Position numbers and translations under genes: made by a program. A stretch of 64,000 nucleotides of DNA from Labia minor (taxonomy: Eukaryota; Arthropoda; Insecta; Dermaptera; Spongiphoridae), in the NCBI GenBank assembly GCA_963082975.1, contig OY720349.1, positions 45,551,962 through 45,615,961 of the forward strand. The letters run 5' to 3'. The notes under the pieces are model-generated. The model was not told where the DNA came from. It saw only the letters and a list, made by a program, of their open reading frames with translations, and ran no database searches. Numbering within the stretch: position 1 is the stretch's first letter; every line of letters begins with the position of its first letter. Shown in pieces: positions 35,129 to 46,376 of this stretch.

Positions 35129-35588
35129 TACTAGGACAGGTCAATAAGTCCGTGATTTTTTGAATTTCTCGTCTCTTAAATTAAAAGGTAACACTGCTGA
35201 TTCATTAATAGCAGACTACCTCTTGATTTGAGAAAAAATTGGAAAAAAGTGAATTTCCATTAAAATCCATGAATTGGGATACGAATTACTCCCCCAACCG
35301 CATTATTCTTCGGATTTAGCCCCGAGTGATTATTTCTTTTTTCAAACCTGAAGAAATGGTTCGGCAAAAAGAGATTTGACTCCAACGATGAAATTATCTC
35401 ACAAACAAATCTATTTTGATGTCCTCGACAAATCTTATTTTTTGGAAGTGTTAAAAAAATTGGGGAAACATTGGGCTAAACATAAGTGCATAGAGCTCAA
35501 AGGACTACGTTGAAAAACAAAATAATTTTTTATCCAAAAACCTGTGTTTCATTCAAAAAGTGACGGACTTATTGACCTACCCTCATCA
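35129..35588 (+). mobile_element. Mariner derivative, family 2 (longest plus-strand remnant)
   Basis: The terminal repeats contain GGACAGGTCAATAAGTCCGT on the left and GACGGACTTATTGACCTACC on the right. The plus strand reads SSDLAPSDYFFFQT, the block around the second catalytic aspartate. A more distal LDVLDKSYFLEVLKKLGKHW and HKCIELKGLR follow in shifted frames. The N-terminal half is deleted and the frame is broken, so it is not autonomous. Its left flank (35030-35130) is shared, inverted, with 20649-20760. Confidence 0.82.
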
Positions 35589-36546
35589 AAAATCGCAAGG
35601 AAAAAATATTCATTAAATTATTATAAAAAATTAAACACCAATGATTTAAGAAAAACATTTAAATAGGGCTAAAGAATCCAGAGATAATAATAATTAGTTT
35701 GTGATATGTGATATGGTTATTTATATGCCAATTGAATTAGTACAACTTTTATTAAATTTGATGACAATATAAGATTGATTGAAGGGATAGTCATCCATTG
35801 AACTTTCTTAATTTAATTTTTTTCCAATCGTAATGAACATTTGTATACTTGTGGAAACAATAGATCAAATCTCTTTCTTCTATTCAAAAAATAAATTAAA
35901 TTATAATTTAATGGAAATTAAGATTTAGACCATTATTGTGTTAACTATGATTTTTTTTATACACCAATAATTATAATATTTGTGAATAAAGAATAAATAA
36001 TTAATAGTTATTTAGAATCATTCCTTAAGAACTAATTAGATTAAATAAAATTTTTTTAAATTGAATATATCAATAGAATAATATTATAATGAAATAAAAA
36101 TGTACTATATAATTAGTTATGATAATTAGAATAATTCTAAAAAATATTTATTTTGTTAATATTTGGATTAAAAATTTTTGGATCATACTATAATATACAT
36201 ACAAGTAAGGATGTAGGGATTGTTTTGCCCTCTATCTATATTCCGCGCTAACTCCCCCTCTCCATCCTCTTTCTTGCCCTCAATTGAAATCCCTAGGGAT
36301 ATCAACGCACGGGATAAATCAGAATCCCAATGGAATACCGCCCGTTGCGTTACATTTAATAAGCACCTTGAATAGGGAAAAAGAAGAAGTTGAGTCTCAC
36401 AGAATAGAAGAAGAAGACAAATCTGACAAAAGGGTGAACAAAAACAATATTCCAAATGAGATGTTTTTTCTAAAAAAATAAAATAAACGATTGGTATATA
36501 CTAAAATTTTGGAATAATAAAATAAAATATTTTTCTTAGACTGGAG
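35589..36546. other. AT-rich non-coding stretch
   Basis: There is a small GC-richer patch at 36215-36345. No gene is recognised. Confidence 0.45.
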
Positions 36547-36795
36547 CAGAGGTTCTTAACCTATTTGCAAAGACAGTACACTTGTTAGTTCAAAAATTTT
36601 TGACGGAACAATATTTAATTATTTAATGAAGAGCAAAAAAAAAGTATTATCTATTAATCAATATATTATTTATATTTATGATATATATATATATTTATGA
36701 TACTATATTTTTTCTGAATATCTAATTTTGGTGGAACACTTAACTTAATCCCACGGAATACTATTGTTCCGCGGAACACCGGTTAAGAATCATTG
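36547..36795. mobile_element. hAT MITE abutting the large hAT element
   Basis: The termini CAGAGGTTCTTAACCTA and CCGGTTAAGAATCATTG are imperfect inverted repeats of hAT type, and GTTCCGCGGAACACC lies just inside the right end. The left flank GACTGGAG (36539-36546) and the right flank GTCTAGAG (36796-36803) agree at 6 of 8 bases, which fits an aged 8-bp duplication. No coding capacity. Confidence 0.75.
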
Positions 36796-37189
36796 GTCTA
36801 GAGCATAGGTTCTTAAACTTATGTACTCCACGGACCCCCACTTGAAAAAATTTTTTTTGACGGACCCCCATCACAACTTTAGGTACTTTACGTCATTTTA
36901 TTAATTAATTTCTGGCTTACGATCTCATAAGGACAAGGATATATGATGAATATTTCTAACAGTGATTGGTGAATAACGATTTTTTTGCATATTGTAGAAC
37001 ACATTTTATTAGAAATTATAATATTGAAGAAAGAAAATACAAACATTGTCATAGCAACAAATCTCACAAATTATAATGGGTACTTACATTAAATTCATAT
37101 AAATATTTTATAATTTTTTTCAGAAAATATTAAATAAGAAATATTTTAAAAAATAACTGCATCTATCTCATTAAATATAACTTACATAT

Positions 37190-39049
37190 TTAATGAGATG
37201 TATGCAGTTGTTTTCTTGAAACAAGAATCTCAATATCTGGCTTAATATTGGAAACTTTTAATCTAAGATCCGGCTCTACATTTAATTTGTTTCTATATTT
37301 AGACTTAATATAAAATAGTACCGAAAAAGCTTGTTCGCATAAATATGTTGTGCAGAATGGAATCAAGTGTTGAAGTGCTTTATTTGCAAGCGCAGGATAA
37401 TCTGACCTGAGAAGTAACCAAAAGTTGCTCAATTCAGTTTTGTTAAATTTTAGTTTATAAGTTGTATCACATGATAATTCCACGAGAATATCTTGTTCAG
37501 GTGCAGATAAATGTTTAGCATTTGTAATTTCCATATTAAATGGATCTCTGATCCAGTTATTGCAAGGATCAGGAGTAGAAAAATACTTCCTGAAGTTGCT
37601 TTTCAAAGTAATTAAATGTTCAACAAATAATTGACGCGTTTGATTAAGCAATTTTTCACTGGAGCTTTCTATGAAATCATTGAGAGTTGGAAAAGACTCA
37701 TATACACCGTTCTGGATGCGTTTCGACCACAAGTCGATTTTTTTAATCATTGCTTCTATTTTATCTTCAACTTTAAATATATTTACAACAGTACCTTGCA
37801 GGCTCAAATTAAGTTAGTTCAATTTTGTAAAAATATCAGTCAAGTAAGCCACCTTAGCTAACCAGATAAAATCATTGAAACATTCGGTCAGTTCAAAATG
37901 CGCATCTATTAAAAACAATCGTATTTCATCTCGAAGCTCAAAAAGGCGAATGAGTACTTTCCCGCGGGACAACCAACGTACATCTGTATGTAATAATAAA
38001 TGTGTATGTTGACTACCCATTTCCTCACACAAAATTTTAAAAACTCTGGAATTAAGTGGACGAGCCTTAATGAAATTGACAATTTTAACTACTTCGTCTA
38101 ATGTTCTTTTCAAATCTGGTGACATATTTTTGGCTGCTAATGATTCTCTGTGAATGCAGCAATGATTCCAAACAACCTGAGGCGCAACATTTTTAATAAG
38201 AGCAATCAATCCAGTTCTTGTACCTGACATTGCACGAGCACCATCAGTGCAAATTCCAACACATTTTGGCCACTCTATTTCATTTTCGGTTATAAAATTA
38301 TTCAAACTGTTAAATATGTCATTAGCTGTCGTTCGTGAAGGTAGTGAATCACAAAACAATACATCTTCTTGTATTTGATTTTCAAACTCATATCTAATGA
38401 AAGCTAACAAATTGGCATTATTAGTGACATCAGTACTTTCATCCAATTGTAATGAGTAATAGTGACTTTTGCGCACTCTCGATATTAATTCTTCTTTTAT
38501 ATTACATGACATGTCTTCAATCCTATTCTTAACCGTATCATTTGATAATGAAATCAAATTTATATCGTTTGCTGCTTTAGTTCCTAACATTATATTTGTA
38601 ATTACTTTTGTAGCAGGAAGAATTAATTGCTCTGCTATATTATGCGGCTTTCCTGCTTTAGCAATAAGTAGAGCTACTTCATATGATGCCATTACTGCTT
38701 TCTTACTCATACCACCAGATCCCGTCTTTACCATCAATTTCTGACTTGAATTAAGTTCTTCTTTTTTCATTTTAAAAAATTCGATAGACTTACTAACATG
38801 CTCGCTGTGCTTTGTTTGTAAATGACGTCTGAGATTAGCAGGTTTCATACTTTCATTGGATAAACTTTCCTGACATAGAACGCAGACTGGTCTTTCCACA
38901 TCATTGTTGCAAATATAAGTAAATCCAAATGATAAATAATCATCCGAATATTTTCTAGTTTTGCGTTTCTTGGTAGAGTTTGCTGTTGATGCCTCATCAT
39001 CTGATTCTTTCCGTTTCTGTGTTGAACCAGTTTGTAGCCAACGATCCAT
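37190..39049 (-). pseudogene. hAT transposase with one in-frame stop
   Basis: The frame runs from ATG (39049) through 619 codons with a single TAA at codon 412 (37814-37816) and no frameshift. Residues 56-81 form a BED-type finger (CVLC..HLQTKH). The RNase-H-like core has LDESTD (D203) and CTDGARAM (D269). After the stop, LCEQAFS (glutamate at about codon 572) and the following YRNKL stretch belong to the C-terminal dimerisation domain. Domain order and length fit the ZBED5/FAM200/SCAND3-like hAT transposases. It would cut and rejoin hAT ends in the nucleus. The stop removes the catalytic glutamate, so this copy should be inactive unless the stop is read through or is a sequencing error. A domesticated gene is unlikely because it sits between intact transposon ends. 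Confidence 0.88.
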
Positions 39050-39087
39050 TTTATGGAGTAATTTATTAACATTGAACTACAATAATA

Positions 39088-39370
39088 TAAATATAATATA
39101 AATATAATATAAATATAACGAATTATTATTTACTAGCTATGTTTTAATATGATTTTAAATGAATGTTTTAATATCATTTTAAATGAATGTTTTAAATCAT
39201 TTTAATAAATGTTTTAAATCATTTTAAATAAATGATTTAATATCATTTTAAATGAATATTAATTTATATAATAAATATATTTCGTAATTTGATTCTAAAA
39301 TATTATTAATTTCGTAATTTGATTCTAAAATATTATTAATTTCGTAATTTGATTCTAAAATATTATTAAA
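39088..39370. repeat. Minisatellites in the hAT element
   Basis: Three arrays follow one another: ATATAAATATA-type units (39088-39118), ~20-bp units of the form TTTTAAATGAATGTTTTAAT (about 39145-39255), and three copies of TTCGTAATTTGATTCTAAAA plus TATTATTAA (39279-39368). They lie upstream of the transposase start, inside the element. Confidence 0.85.
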
Positions 39371-39544
39371 ATAAATATTTTTTATTCATAAAACTAACTT
39401 ATACTTACTCTCAAAAACAGCCTTTCTGGGAAATTGCAAAATGTGTTTAGTGTTTTTATAAAATAATGATCATGCAAATTACACTAAAAATTAAAAAAAA
39501 TTATTAGCTATAATAAACTATTATTAGCTATAATTTAATTATAA

Positions 39545-39665
39545 TTAATTAAATTAATAAAAATAATTTAAAGATACAACTCGTTGAGAAATGAACTTAT
39601 AATTAACATTAATAAAAATAATTTAAAGATACAACTCGTTGAGAAATGAACTTATAATTAACATT
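39545..39665. repeat. 59-bp direct duplication in the hAT element
   Basis: ATTAATAAAAATAATTTAAA followed by GATACAACTCGTTGAGAAAT and GAACTTATAATTAAC is present twice in tandem. Non-coding. Confidence 0.85.
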
Positions 39666-40284
39666 TGCTTTAAAACTGTTTAAAACCCCAGAGTGGACGC
39701 TGACAATTTGGGTTTTTCCGGGTAAGACTGTCCCCTCCCCTGGTTTTCCCCAATAACAAAGTGAAAGAAAATTCCCTTATATGCCTCCCCCTTCCGAGCC
39801 CCTAAGAGGGGTTATTTTAAAGGAACAATCGAAAAATGATTTTAAATGAATGAATGGATGAAAATTCAAATTTTATATATAGTTTTTTATATATGTTTAT
39901 TTATTCACAAAAAATTAATTGACATAATTATCAATTTAATAAAATAAAATAGTATTATTAATAGTATTAAATTATAGCCGTAATTCTCTAGGAGGATATA
40001 GTTAAACAATGAACTTTAAATATTTATATATGTATATATTTTTACGATGATTTTTTTCCGAGGACCGCGGACCCCCAGTAAAGGCTTCGCGGACCCCCAG
40101 GGGTCCGCGGACCACAGTTTAAGAACCACTGGTCTAGAGTAAAAATTTTTAGATTACATAAGTATTTGCTTTTATAATATTTTATATTAATAATAAAATA
40201 TTTAAAATTCAAATTTCATTAACAAATATTTGAAAAAAATTTTAATGTTAAAAAAGTTATTTTTGACCTAGGGTTAAAATTTGA

Positions 40285-40919
40285 TAAAATAAGGTGACCT
40301 GTGGCCAGGTCCGAACCGACCGACGGTTTGAAGTAAATTAATTTCCAGCTACAGAAACAATTTCAAATAATTTTAATATATCTATTAATGCAATAAAAAA
40401 CAGATATGGATATAACATAAATATTTTTAATTTTATTTTATTTATAATATATATGTAAGACCAGGCTGTGACGTCATGAATAGCTGGATGACGTCATATA
40501 ATTTTAAATTAAGAAAAAAATTAATAAAGATGATTTTTCTCGAGAATAAAACCACCACAAAGTGCATGATTCGTGGTGATATGTAAAAAATCTCCTCATG
40601 TGAAATTTGGTGTGAAAATAACCCTTCCCTTCTTATCGTCGATCGCTAATGCTACCACTTCCGGTTTCCGGATTTGCACCAAAAGTTGATCAATTCATCA
40701 TACTGATGCATTAAGTAAATATACCAAATTTTATCAAAATCCGTTGAGCCGTTCAAGCTGAACACATCTATACGGACGGACGGGCGGACAGACAGACATC
40801 ATGCTAAAAATACTTTTTTCTTTTAAGAAAATGCATGATTCGTGGAGATATGTAAAAATCTCCACATTTGACATTTGGTGTGAAAAAATACCTCCCTTAC
40901 TATCGTCGGTCGGTAAAAA
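40285..40919 (-). repeat. TGACGTCA-bearing repeat, long form (copy 2)
   Basis: This is the reverse-oriented full-length relative of 22657-23248. The palindromes lie at about 40470 and 40488, the GTCTGTCC-type tract at 40775-40798, and ACCGACCGACG is present near both ends. It retains a ACCGGAAGTGGTAGCATTAG block missing from copy 1. Two overlapping short frames here (40734-40986) are produced by the repeat and are not genes. Confidence 0.82.
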
Positions 40920-43215
40920 CACACATATATACGTTATGAATACATATAGTAATCTTATTTCAATGGTCAATTTAAGAATAGACTAAATAGAAATATATAA
41001 TTTAAAAAGTAAAATAGTCATCGTTTGAAATTAATATATGAGAGAAATTATAAAATCAAAGGGACAAAGTTAATTAGTTTCATTTAAATTGCATGGAAGA
41101 AATTTGTATTTATTTGATGTCTATTTCTGGGTAATATTTAGTTACTGGTAGAGAGTTGATTGACTTCGGTCCTTTCATTCCTACTCCTCCATACAAGCCT
41201 CCGCTGCTTTCAATGAGAAGAGTACAGAAAAACAACATTTGTTCCTGGAATTTGATACTCAACCAGATTCTTTGTTAAGATAAAATTAGCATTAGAAACG
41301 GATGACTCCCAACTTCCACCCCTAATTTTGCTCTCTTCTGAATCTGTCAGGTCTATTCATAAATCTAATCATTCAATTTCATTGAATTGTGTTCACAGTT
41401 CATGGGCTTATTAAACTATATTTTCAAATGCATCCCTTATCACATCGATTGTTATTTTGTTAAAATGATGTAAAAATTAGATTCATTTAAATTCGGTCAA
41501 TCTTAAATTGCAACCAACATTTTTTCTTCTAAGGGACAAAAAACCTGACTTTTGAACATCTTATAAAAGGACAGCTCCTATCAGTAGAACGAGTTTCTTC
41601 TAAGAAAATAATATATTTTACTAAATTTAGATTTAAAGATTGGACTGAGACCTCCCTTTGAAACAAAATTTTTAATAATTTTCAATTTTTAAAAATTTTT
41701 ACAGTTATTTTAATAAATTGAAAAATATATTAAAAAGTTTTTTGTTTAATTTTCCACAAATCCTAAATTTCTCATCTAATACCAAGATATTTTAAGCATT
41801 ATAAGTAAAAATAGTAATTTTCTTAATTTTAACACTAAATATAAAATAGTATAAAATACTTTTGTTACAATGATGGATGAGGTTTTAATCGTTTTTTGCA
41901 CATGTAGAAATAAGCTCAAAAGCATGATTTATTTCAATAATCATAGAAAACATTCCAAAATATGTTAAAATATATTCAAAAATATTAAAACAAAATATAT
42001 GTTGTGGAATGGATTTGAGGTGTTGAATGTAGGGTGCACCCACTTGAGTTAATTTCAAATCATATTTCTATTAATTAAATAAGTTGATCCGATGAGTCAG
42101 AAAATCATCGATCTGACTGATGATACACTGACTGACTACTACTATTATTACTACAAGACACAATGTAGCATGCATCATCCCATTTTCCCTTTTTCGCAAG
42201 CAGATTCCCAAGGGATGGTTGACTTCTGGGTACCGAGAGCGAGTGGAGTTATATCTATATGCCGGCTACTCCAATGCTGCCTCTACTACCCTAAGATTTA
42301 TTACTTTATTTGTTCAAGTCCTTGCTTTAATCCTACCTTGGACAAAAAATAGATAAAGAGAGATCATGGCTGGAGAACGAAAACAAAACAAAAATTACGA
42401 CTCAATTTCGCAAGACTTTTTTTGTCATCAAAAGAGTCAACAAACACAATTTCAACAACTACAACATATCCAGCAAAGAGAATCGCTGCTAAATAAAATA
42501 TTATTATTTAAAAATATGTTTTTTATAATAATAATAATAATAATAAGTAAAAATAACCTTTGAATATATAGATTTGAATTTAATAGAATTTTAATATTGA
42601 TTTTACTAAAGAGGAGAGTACCGCTTGCTGACATACAAATCATTGGTATTAATCAATAAAGAATCAAATATTTACACGTTGCAATTCAGGCAAAAATAAT
42701 ATAGAACGAAATTTTTGATTCGATTAGTAAATATACTCTATTTTCTAGTGAAATAAAATTGGTAAATAAATTGAAAGTTAAAATATATTTAAAATTTAGT
42801 AATCGATGTTATATTTGACAGGTTAGGCGAAATATTAAAAAATAGAAATGTTAATCTATCTAAACCGGGTTGTATTTTTCATTTGTCAATATTTCCTCTC
42901 TTTCTCTCTCTCTCTCTGAGCTATCCTGTGACATTTCGAGTTCCACCGGGACACTATCCTTTGGAAAATATATCCCACTCTAGTCATAGGGTAGGGGACA
43001 AGTGGCCAGTCTGGTGTTCATGAATAAATAAGATAATCTCTCTCAATGAATGATAGTCGGTCGCCCACCCCACTGACTCCAGTCAACCCCTCCTATAACT
43101 TAAGAATGAAATGAGAAGTAATAAACGAGCAATGCTACATATTACAAACATCAAAACATATCAATAATATATTTCTTTCATAAATAATCAATACTCTATA
43201 TAATCCCGCGAACCA
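40920..43215. other. Non-coding stretch
   Basis: GC-richer patches lie at about 41150-41410, 42160-42300 and 42900-43110, the last starting in a (CT)n tract (42896-42917). There is an (ATA)n tract at 42519-42545. Frames are low-complexity or lack motifs, and no gene is supported. Confidence 0.45.
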
Positions 43216-43233
43216 TCATTTATTTATTTCTTC

Positions 43234-43770
43234 TTAAGACGCCTTCTCGGTTCGGAGGTTGGCGATCCACATAGCGAGCATAGTTTTTGTAACAGCCTCC
43301 CGGAATATCTCTGTTGAAGTGCAGCCGAACCATCTTCGGAGGTCCTTCAGTCAGGAATTCTTGCGTCTGCAGAACGATCTTTTCCCTTGTATTTTGCCTT
43401 CAATTATTACCCTCAGAATCTCGTATTTCTCTTCTCGCATTATATGGTCTAGATATAGCGCCTTTCTTTCTTTGACCATGTAAATGAGCTCGCGCTCTTT
43501 GGTCATTCGTTTAAGGACCTCGGTGTTGGTGACCTTTTGAATCCAAGATATTCGGAGTATTCTGCAATATAATTAAAATTCGAAGGCTTCTATTCTCTTT
43601 TCCAGCGTAGAGTTCAGTGTTCAGGCCTCGCATCCATACAAGAGGACTGGGAAAACATAACATCTTAGCATTCGTATTTTCAGATCCAGGCTTATTTCAG
43701 ATCTAGTAAAGATATGTTTCATGTTTGTGAAAGTTTTTCTTGCTTGTTCTATTCTTCTTGTATTCTTCTA
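43234..43770 (-). pseudogene. LINE reverse-transcriptase C-terminal region
   Basis: Read on the minus strand, one frame stays aligned for about 178 codons with three stops and no frameshift. It starts RIEQARKTFTNMK, continues through LRCYVFPVLLYGCEA (the thumb region after the catalytic YxDD, which is not present), then ILRISWIQKVTNTEVLKRM and MRWIANLR-like MWIANLRTEKAS at the end. This is the terminal part of a non-LTR retrotransposon polyprotein common in arthropods. Two of the stops are TGA where tryptophan (TGG) is expected. The terminal DNA ATCGCCAACCTCCGAACCG then CTTAAGAAGAA is shared with the SINE at 32590-32870. The upstream polymerase core is missing, as in a 5'-truncated copy. Confidence 0.85.
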
Positions 43771-44095
43771 CAGGTGTTATAGCAATCATAATATCAATAA
43801 GCTCATTTTTTCCTGAATTCCAATTTTTTGAATTTTTTTAAATTATTTTTATTATTTTTTTAATTTGGAGTGTTTATTTGTTACTGTTTTCAATCTGTTC
43901 ATTTGTTTTTCTGTTTCACGTGGATCAAGACGGTCCATTTTACAACATAAAACAGATAAGCTTTTTTTGTTTATTTATTTTTTAAAATTATAATTATCTT
44001 TATTATTATTAATTATCCTCCAATTGGGGATTGGGCGAAGAAGTGATTTCTCTTCTTCAAAAAAAAAAAAAATTAAATATTGAAACATCAACCAC

Positions 44096-45412
44096 ACTAT
44101 AGTGAGGTTAGAGCTAGTAAAATGAGGGAATTAAAATTAGGAACATGGAATCTACGTAGTTTATAAAAACCAGGGGCATTCAAAAATTTAATAATGGAAA
44201 CTAAAAAATATGATTTAGATATAGTTGCCTTACAGGAAATGAGGTGGGTGGGGGAAGGAAGGATTGATACTGGACAGTATATTTGCTTATACGGCGGATC
44301 TGAAAGGCATCAACTGGGAACGGGCTTTATTATTAGAAAATTAGTAGCTACCGCAATTAAAAGTATAGAATTCTTAAATGATAGGTTATCTATTTTAATA
44401 CTCAAAGGAAATATTTATAATACGTCATTAATAAATGTGCATGCACCTACAGAAGATAAAGAGGAGGAAATTAAAGGAATTAATAGGAATTAGAGGCCAT
44501 AATAGATCAAGTCCCAAATTATAATAGTAAGATAATATTAGGTGATTTTAATGCCAAAATTGGGGAAGAAGAAATATTTCGACCATATATAGGAAATGAA
44601 ACAAGCAACGACAATGGGATTAGGGTAATAAGTTTTGCAACCACAAAAGATTTAATAATAAAAAGCACTTTTTTAAGCATAGAGATATTCTTAAGGGTAC
44701 ATAGAGCTCACCAGACGGAAAAACATGTAATCAAATTGATTATGTTCTGGTAGACCGAAGACGCCAGTCTAATATTCTGGATGTCAGAGTTTATAGAGGA
44801 GTTTGTAATAAAATTGAGAGAACGATTCTCGACGCGTAACAGGAAGTTAGGAGAAATTAATCAAATTCGATACAATTTGGATAATTTTAAAAATGATTAA
44901 GATAAATTAAAATATCAGGTCGAAATCATAAATAAATTTAATAGTTTAATCCTTGAAGGGAATGACGAGGCGAAGGATCCGGAAGAATTATGGGAAAAAA
45001 TAAAAACAAATGTTGAAATGGCTGCTTCAAGTAGTATAGGTTTTAAGAATAACAAAAAGCGTAAACCATGGTTCGATGAGGAATGTTTAGAAGTAATAGA
45101 GGTTAAAAAAAAGCTAAATTACAATGGGTTAATAGTAAATGCGAAGTAGATAGATTGGAGTATATTAATAGCAGGAAAATAGTGTCGAAAATCATTAGGA
45201 ACAAAAAAGGAGAAAGTCTAAAAAATAAAATATTAGAAATAGAAGAAAGTAACCGCAACAAGAGTAGTAAAAATATTAAAAAGGGTTATCAGGCACAATT
45301 AGACTTAATTAGAGATGCTAATAATAATTTAAAAACAGACGCAGGCGATATTAAAAATATATGGAGGAACTGGAAAAATAAATTTAATAAAAATAATAAT
45401 CATTATCATTAA
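44096..45412 (+). pseudogene. LINE endonuclease (APE-type) region, decayed
   Basis: The plus strand begins MRELKLGTWNLRSL with a stop after it. It then reads DLDIVALQEMRWVGEGRID, GSERHQLGTGFIIRK, and SLINVHAPTEDKEEE in the frame 44194-44493. In another frame it continues with KIILGDFNAKIGEE. GTWN, LQE, NVHAPT and GDFNAKIG are the conserved motifs of the apurinic endonuclease domain of LINE ORF2 proteins, often labelled craniofacial development protein 2-like. The linker before the polymerase is represented by 45155-45412. The sequence stops before any reverse-transcriptase block. Frameshifts near 44493 and several stops make it inactive. It faces away from the fragment at 43234-43770, so the two are probably separate insertions. 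Confidence 0.86.
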
Positions 45413-45930
45413 GAATGATTAACACTAAAATAAATTTATTAATCCATAGACCCATCAATCTCAATACCGAGAATTAACCATTCAGGGCTCATCCTATCCA
45501 ACTTGGCAGCAATTGACTCTAAATGTGCTCCATTTGAAAGAGCACTTCAAAATAAATAAGATGATATAAAACTTTCTGCCGTTTTTAACAAATATCCCAA
45601 GGAAATCGGATAGGAATCAGCAGCGATGCGACGCACGTTCGACCAGCACCGACTTCACTCACCAATTTATTTAGTATTTAGAAAATATAATTTCATCAAT
45701 CATTTCTACTTAAAAAAATGATATATATTAAAAATATACTTGAAAATATAATAAATATTTTCCTATTTTCAATATTCTAATTTTTTTTAGATTTTTATTT
45801 TATTTTGTATTTATTTACTTTAAAATTCATTTAAAATATTACATCTTAAGATATTTGAAAAAACTTTGAAATGCTATAAAATGTCATATTAACAAAACCC
45901 ATTTTCCTAAAAAAAAAATTATATATATAA
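45413..45930. other. Non-coding stretch
   Basis: The first 250 bases are of mixed composition and may be LINE or unique sequence. The rest is AT-rich. Nothing recognised. Confidence 0.4.
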
Positions 45931-46376
45931 GAGAGCAGGTCAATTTTTGAATTTCCGGTCTCTTAAATGAAATGGCAACACAGTCAGTAGTCAAAATCAG
46001 CTGACTCATGTCGAAATTTGAACCCGCTGGGCCTTTTAGTTTTTGTTTGATGTTCATTAATAGCAGACTATCTCGTCATTTGAGAAGAAAAGGAAAAAAG
46101 TGAATTTCGTATGTTTATTAAAGATTAATTTTTGCAGAAAAAAAACATAAGGGAAACCGAGTTTTTGCTTAGTTTCATAACCGTGGGTTTCCCGGGGTGA
46201 ATTGGCATCAAAGATGTCCTCGACAAATCTTATTTTTTGGATGGAATTAAAAAAATCGGGGAAACGTTGGAAGTGTATAGAGCTCAAAGGAGGCTACGTT
46301 AAAAAATAAAATAATTTTTTATCCAAAAAACTGTTTCATCCAAAAAGTCACGGACTTATTGACCTGCCATCGTGTA
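45931..46376 (+). mobile_element. Mariner derivative, family 2 (third copy)
   Basis: The ends GAGCAGGTCAATTTTTGAAT and CACGGACTTATTGACCTGCC match the family 2 terminal repeats, the left one with a deletion. The left part (ATGGCAACACAGTCAGTAGT and GCAGACTATCTCGTCATTTG) and the right part (GATGTCCTCGACAAATCTTA, TTTTTTGGATGG) match 35129-35588, with other sequence between (46130-46200). No intact transposase. Confidence 0.75.

Larger units (their letters stand above)
36804..40131 (-). mobile_element. hAT transposon, full length, 3.3 kb
   Basis: The termini CATAGGTTCTTAAACTTATG (left) and CCACAGTTTAAGAACCACTG (right) are inverted repeats. They are flanked by a perfect 8-bp duplication GTCTAGAG at 36796-36803 and 40132-40139. 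CGGACCCCC phrases are clustered at both ends (36831-36870 and 40068-40107). A single transposase reading frame lies inside on the minus strand. The right third carries minisatellites. The element is complete at its ends and nearly intact in its coding region. Confidence 0.93.

Noticed and set aside
42092-42352. 86-codon frame with a run of tyrosines
   Set aside because: The run comes from a (TAC/TAT)n-like simple sequence, and the rest has no motif or conservation sign.
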